NCBI GenBank assembly: GCA_900545335.1
Contig: UQYP01000009.1
Location: 1-64,000 of the forward strand
Source of the DNA: an uncultured Sutterella sp.
Lineage (GTDB): Bacteria; Pseudomonadota; Gammaproteobacteria; Burkholderiales; Burkholderiaceae_F
Direction: 5' to 3'
DNA length: 64,000 nt
The position numbers and the translations under genes were made by a program. The notes beneath the pieces were generated by a model, which made no database searches, was not told the origin of the DNA, and saw only the letters and a program-made list of their open reading frames with translations. This document shows positions 62,007-64,000 of this stretch, piece by piece (the stretch's first letter is position 1; each line of letters opens with the position of its first letter).

Positions 62007-63173
62007 ATGAATCTTCAAGCACTCGGTCAGAAGTACCACGATTATTTGATTGAACAGCGTCGTTGGTTTCACGCTTATCCGGAAGTAAGCGGTGAAGAGT
62101 TCGGGACGGCAAGACATATTCGTGAAGAATTGGATAAGCACGGCATTCAATGGCGTGAATGCGGTATGAAGACGGGGACCTTAGCAACGATTAAGGGAGC
62201 TAAGCCCGGTAAGACCATTTTGCTTCGCGGTGACATTGACGCGCTCACAGTTAATGAAGAAACCGGATATGAGTTTGCAAGCAAAAATCCCGGCGTCATG
62301 CATGCTTGCGGTCACGACTGCCATATTTCAATGTTGCTTACCGCTGCCCTGATGCTCAATGAAATCAAAGATGAGCTCGCAGGAACGGTGGTTTGCGCTT
62401 TCCAACCGGCTGAAGAAATCGGCAAGGGCGCTCCTGCCATGATTGATGAAGGTGCTCTTGATGGCGTGGATGCTGCGTTCGGTATGCATGTCTGGTCAGA
62501 TATCCCGAGCGGAAAGATCTCTGTGCGTGAAGGTGCCACAATGGCTTCGGGCGATCGTTTTGAAGTCAATATTGAGGGTAAGGGCGGCCATGGAGCTACA
62601 CCGCACCTCTGCGCTGATGCCATTGTGATGAGTGCGGCTATTGTTCAAAATCTTCAAACGGTTGTGAGCCGCGAAATCTCTCCGGTTGAAACGGCCGTGC
62701 TCACCGTCGGGACAATTGAAGGCGGTACACGCTGGAACGTTGTTTCGGGTTCGGCTAAGCTCACGGGTACTACGCGCTGCTTCAGTAACGAAGTGCGTGC
62801 CCAATTCCCTGTGGCGATGAAGCGAGTGGTGGAGGATACCGCCCGTGCAATGCGCGGTAAGGCCACGCTGACCTATGAAGAATTGGTGCCCCCCACGATT
62901 AATGATGTTCAGTTGGCTCGTGCCGTGCGCTCAAGCGCCCAAAAAGTCTTGGGTGAGGATTCTTTATACGACTATCCGCTGACAATGGGTGGTGAAGATT
63001 TCGCTTATTATCAGCAAAAAGTGCCCGGTGTGATGGCTTTGTTTGGTGTCGGCAATCCTGCCTGTGACGCTGTTCATGCTCAGCATTCCGGTTGCTATAA
63101 GGTCGATGAAAATGCGTTGATTAACGGTGCGATGACGCATGTTCAGGTGGCTTATGATTTTCTTAATCAATAA
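62007..63173 (+). CDS. M20D-family amidohydrolase (N-acyl amino acid hydrolase type)
   Basis: Zinc/manganese-dependent cytoplasmic aminoacylase. Metal site HACGHD (residues 99-104, Cys101) with later QPAEEIGKGAPAMI, GMHVWSDIPSG, the dimerisation domain GKGGHGATPH and TMGGEDFAYY. 388 aa. ATG 62007 has AAAGGA 7 bases upstream; a TTG at 61980 lies in the hairpin. Relatives hydrolyse hippurate, indole-acetyl or other N-acyl amino acids and p-aminobenzoyl-glutamate. The exact substrate is unknown. Cotranscribed with the membrane carrier upstream. Confidence 0.9.
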   Translation: MNLQALGQKYHDYLIEQRRWFHAYPEVSGEEFGTARHIREELDKHGIQWRECGMKTGTLATIKGAKPGKTILLRGDIDALTVNEETGYEFASKNPGVMHACGHDCHISMLLTAALMLNEIKDELAGTVVCAFQPAEEIGKGAPAMIDEGALDGVDAAFGMHVWSDIPSGKISVREGATMASGDRFEVNIEGKGGHGATPHLCADAIVMSAAIVQNLQTVVSREISPVETAVLTVGTIEGGTRWNVVSGSAKLTGTTRCFSNEVRAQFPVAMKRVVEDTARAMRGKATLTYEELVPPTINDVQLARAVRSSAQKVLGEDSLYDYPLTMGGEDFAYYQQKVPGVMALFGVGNPACDAVHAQHSGCYKVDENALINGAMTHVQVAYDFLNQ

Positions 63174-63202
63174 GAAAAACTCTGAAATACTTCAGTAGAG
63201 CC

Positions 63203-63238
63203 AAAGCCTCGGCATGCGTCGGGGCTTTTGTGTTTTTT
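63203..63238 (+). terminator. Rho-independent terminator of the M20 gene
   Basis: AAAGCCTCG/CGGGGCTTT (9 bp, one wobble) with an 8-base loop, followed by TGTGTTTTTTT. Confidence 0.88.
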
Positions 63239-63247
63239 TGCAGTCCG

Positions 63248-63253
63248 TATAAT
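63248..63253 (+). promoter_or_regulatory. -10 element of proB
   Basis: Perfect TATAAT shortly after the preceding terminator; start expected ~63260, 22 bases before the proB ATG. No clear -35. Confidence 0.5.
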
Positions 63254-63281
63254 CAAAACTTTCCTCTCAGAAATAAAAAAG

Positions 63282-64000
63282 ATGCTTATTGAACGAAAAG
63301 ATTTAAAAAAGGCCAAACGCATCGTTGTAAAGGTTGGCAGCAGCACCATTACGCATGCTAACGGCAAATGCGACTTCGCGAGAATCGATAAATTGGCCCG
63401 GGAGTTGGCCGATTGGCAAAATCAGGGCAAAGAGATGATTTTGGTCACTTCAGGCGCAGTCGCCGTCGGTGTTGATCGCCTGGGCTTGGCGGAAAAACCG
63501 AAAACCATTCCCGGCAAACAAGCAGCTGCTGCAGTCGGTCAAGGCATCTTAATGCATACCTATGAGAAGATTTTTGCCGAATATGGCCAAATCGTGGCTC
63601 AGGTTTTGCTCACTCGCATGGAGACCATTGATCGGCATCGTTATACCAATGCCCGTAATACTTTCATGGAGTTGATTAAGCGTCGGGTGATACCGATTGT
63701 CAATGAAAACGACGTTGTTGCACTCGATGAATTAAAAATCGGCGACAACGACAATATGAGTGCTTTGGTGGCGAGCATCGTTGACGCTGACCTCGTCATC
63801 ATTTTGTCCGATGTGGATGGTCTTTATACCGCTAATCCTCAAACGCACCCTGAGGCTAAATTAGTCTTCCGAGTAGAGGAAATCACACCTGAAATTGAAG
63901 CAAGCGCGGGCGGCGCCGGCAGCAGCGTCGGTACCGGCGGCATGTTTACGAAAATTCAGGCTGCTAAAAACGCCACCACCTCCGGCATCAATCTGGTCAT
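63282..64000 (+). CDS. proB: Glutamate 5-kinase, N-terminal part (3' end outside window)
   Basis: First step of proline synthesis: ATP-dependent phosphorylation of glutamate. Visible residues 1-239 include KRIVVKVGSSTITHANGKCDF, LVTSGAVAVGVDRLG, KQAAAAVGQGILM, VPIVNENDVVALDELKIGDND and VGTGGMFTKIQAA, all amino-acid kinase/ProB motifs. The frame runs open to the window edge, so the missing C-terminus (including any PUA domain) is a window effect. Only weak AGAAA lies before the ATG. In Burkholderiales proB normally follows obgE; here it follows the M20 gene. Confidence 0.95.
   Translation, partial: MLIERKDLKKAKRIVVKVGSSTITHANGKCDFARIDKLARELADWQNQGKEMILVTSGAVAVGVDRLGLAEKPKTIPGKQAAAAVGQGILMHTYEKIFAEYGQIVAQVLLTRMETIDRHRYTNARNTFMELIKRRVIPIVNENDVVALDELKIGDNDNMSALVASIVDADLVIILSDVDGLYTANPQTHPEAKLVFRVEEITPEIEASAGGAGSSVGTGGMFTKIQAAKNATTSGINLV

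Overview
The window is a chromosomal segment of a betaproteobacterium of the order Burkholderiales, most likely family Sutterellaceae (Parasutterella/Turicimonas/Sutterella type). This rests on the gene order of several conserved blocks (miaB-phoH-ybeY-corC-lnt-glyQS, lptD-surA-rsmA, dusB-fis-purH, tolB-pal-cpoB, ompA/gyrA, cmk-rpsA-ihfB). It also rests on two 16-strand-type porins starting MKKTLAAVAVLGAFAGSA, on the mid-range GC content, and on the absence of several biosynthetic genes from otherwise conserved neighbourhoods. That loss fits a gut commensal with a trimmed genome. The species call is inference.

Layout. 1-3.7 kb: end of pgi, then the LPS inner-core genes waaC-waaA and thiD. 3.7-5.0 kb: tRNA-Met with terminator, followed by a lone RhuM-family accessory gene. 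5.1-8.7 kb (minus): bioB with a GNAT gene, and two tandem-domain universal stress proteins. 8.9-13.9 kb: pheST, ihfA, a MerR regulator, tRNA-Pro. 14-17.3 kb (minus): an unknown Asp-box propeller-like gene, rph, rdgB, hemW. 17.3-20.4 kb: two paralogous porins; the first has a nine-G tract inside its promoter spacer. 20.6-30.8 kb: miaB-phoH-ybeY-corC-lnt-glyQ-glyS-plsC-ygjP. 30.8-35.3 kb (minus): lptD-surA-rsmA. 35.4-46.3 kb: amgK-murU, dusB-fis-purH, tolB-pal-cpoB, malic enzyme, scpA, terC. 46.3-54.7 kb (minus): an uptake/hydrolysis operon (YhdT-like, SSS symporter, C45 hydrolase), fadD, hemG, gph, ompA, an MTA/SAH-type deaminase. 55-64 kb: gyrA, cmk, rpsA, ihfB, an unknown membrane carrier with an M20 amidohydrolase, and the start of proB.

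How it fits together. Most genes are housekeeping: envelope construction (waaC, waaA, lptD, surA, lnt, plsC, tolB-pal-cpoB, porins, ompA), peptidoglycan salvage (amgK-murU), translation and RNA maturation (pheST, glyQS, rsmA, miaB, dusB, ybeY, rph, rpsA), and nucleoid proteins (both IHF subunits, Fis, ScpA, GyrA). Two operons couple a membrane carrier with an amide hydrolase (46.4-49.3 kb and 60.8-63.2 kb), which suggests scavenging of acylated or conjugated amino compounds.

The most notable points are the poly-G porin promoter (candidate phase-variation switch), the structured leader of the second porin, lysine at the quinolone-determining position of GyrA, the BioB of a non-proteobacterial look, the carrier-hydrolase operon with a palindrome at its predicted start site, the Asp-box protein, and four synteny gaps (serC-pheA-aroA block, pdxA, gmhB, ubiG). 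I see no integrase, transposase, prophage or CRISPR array.
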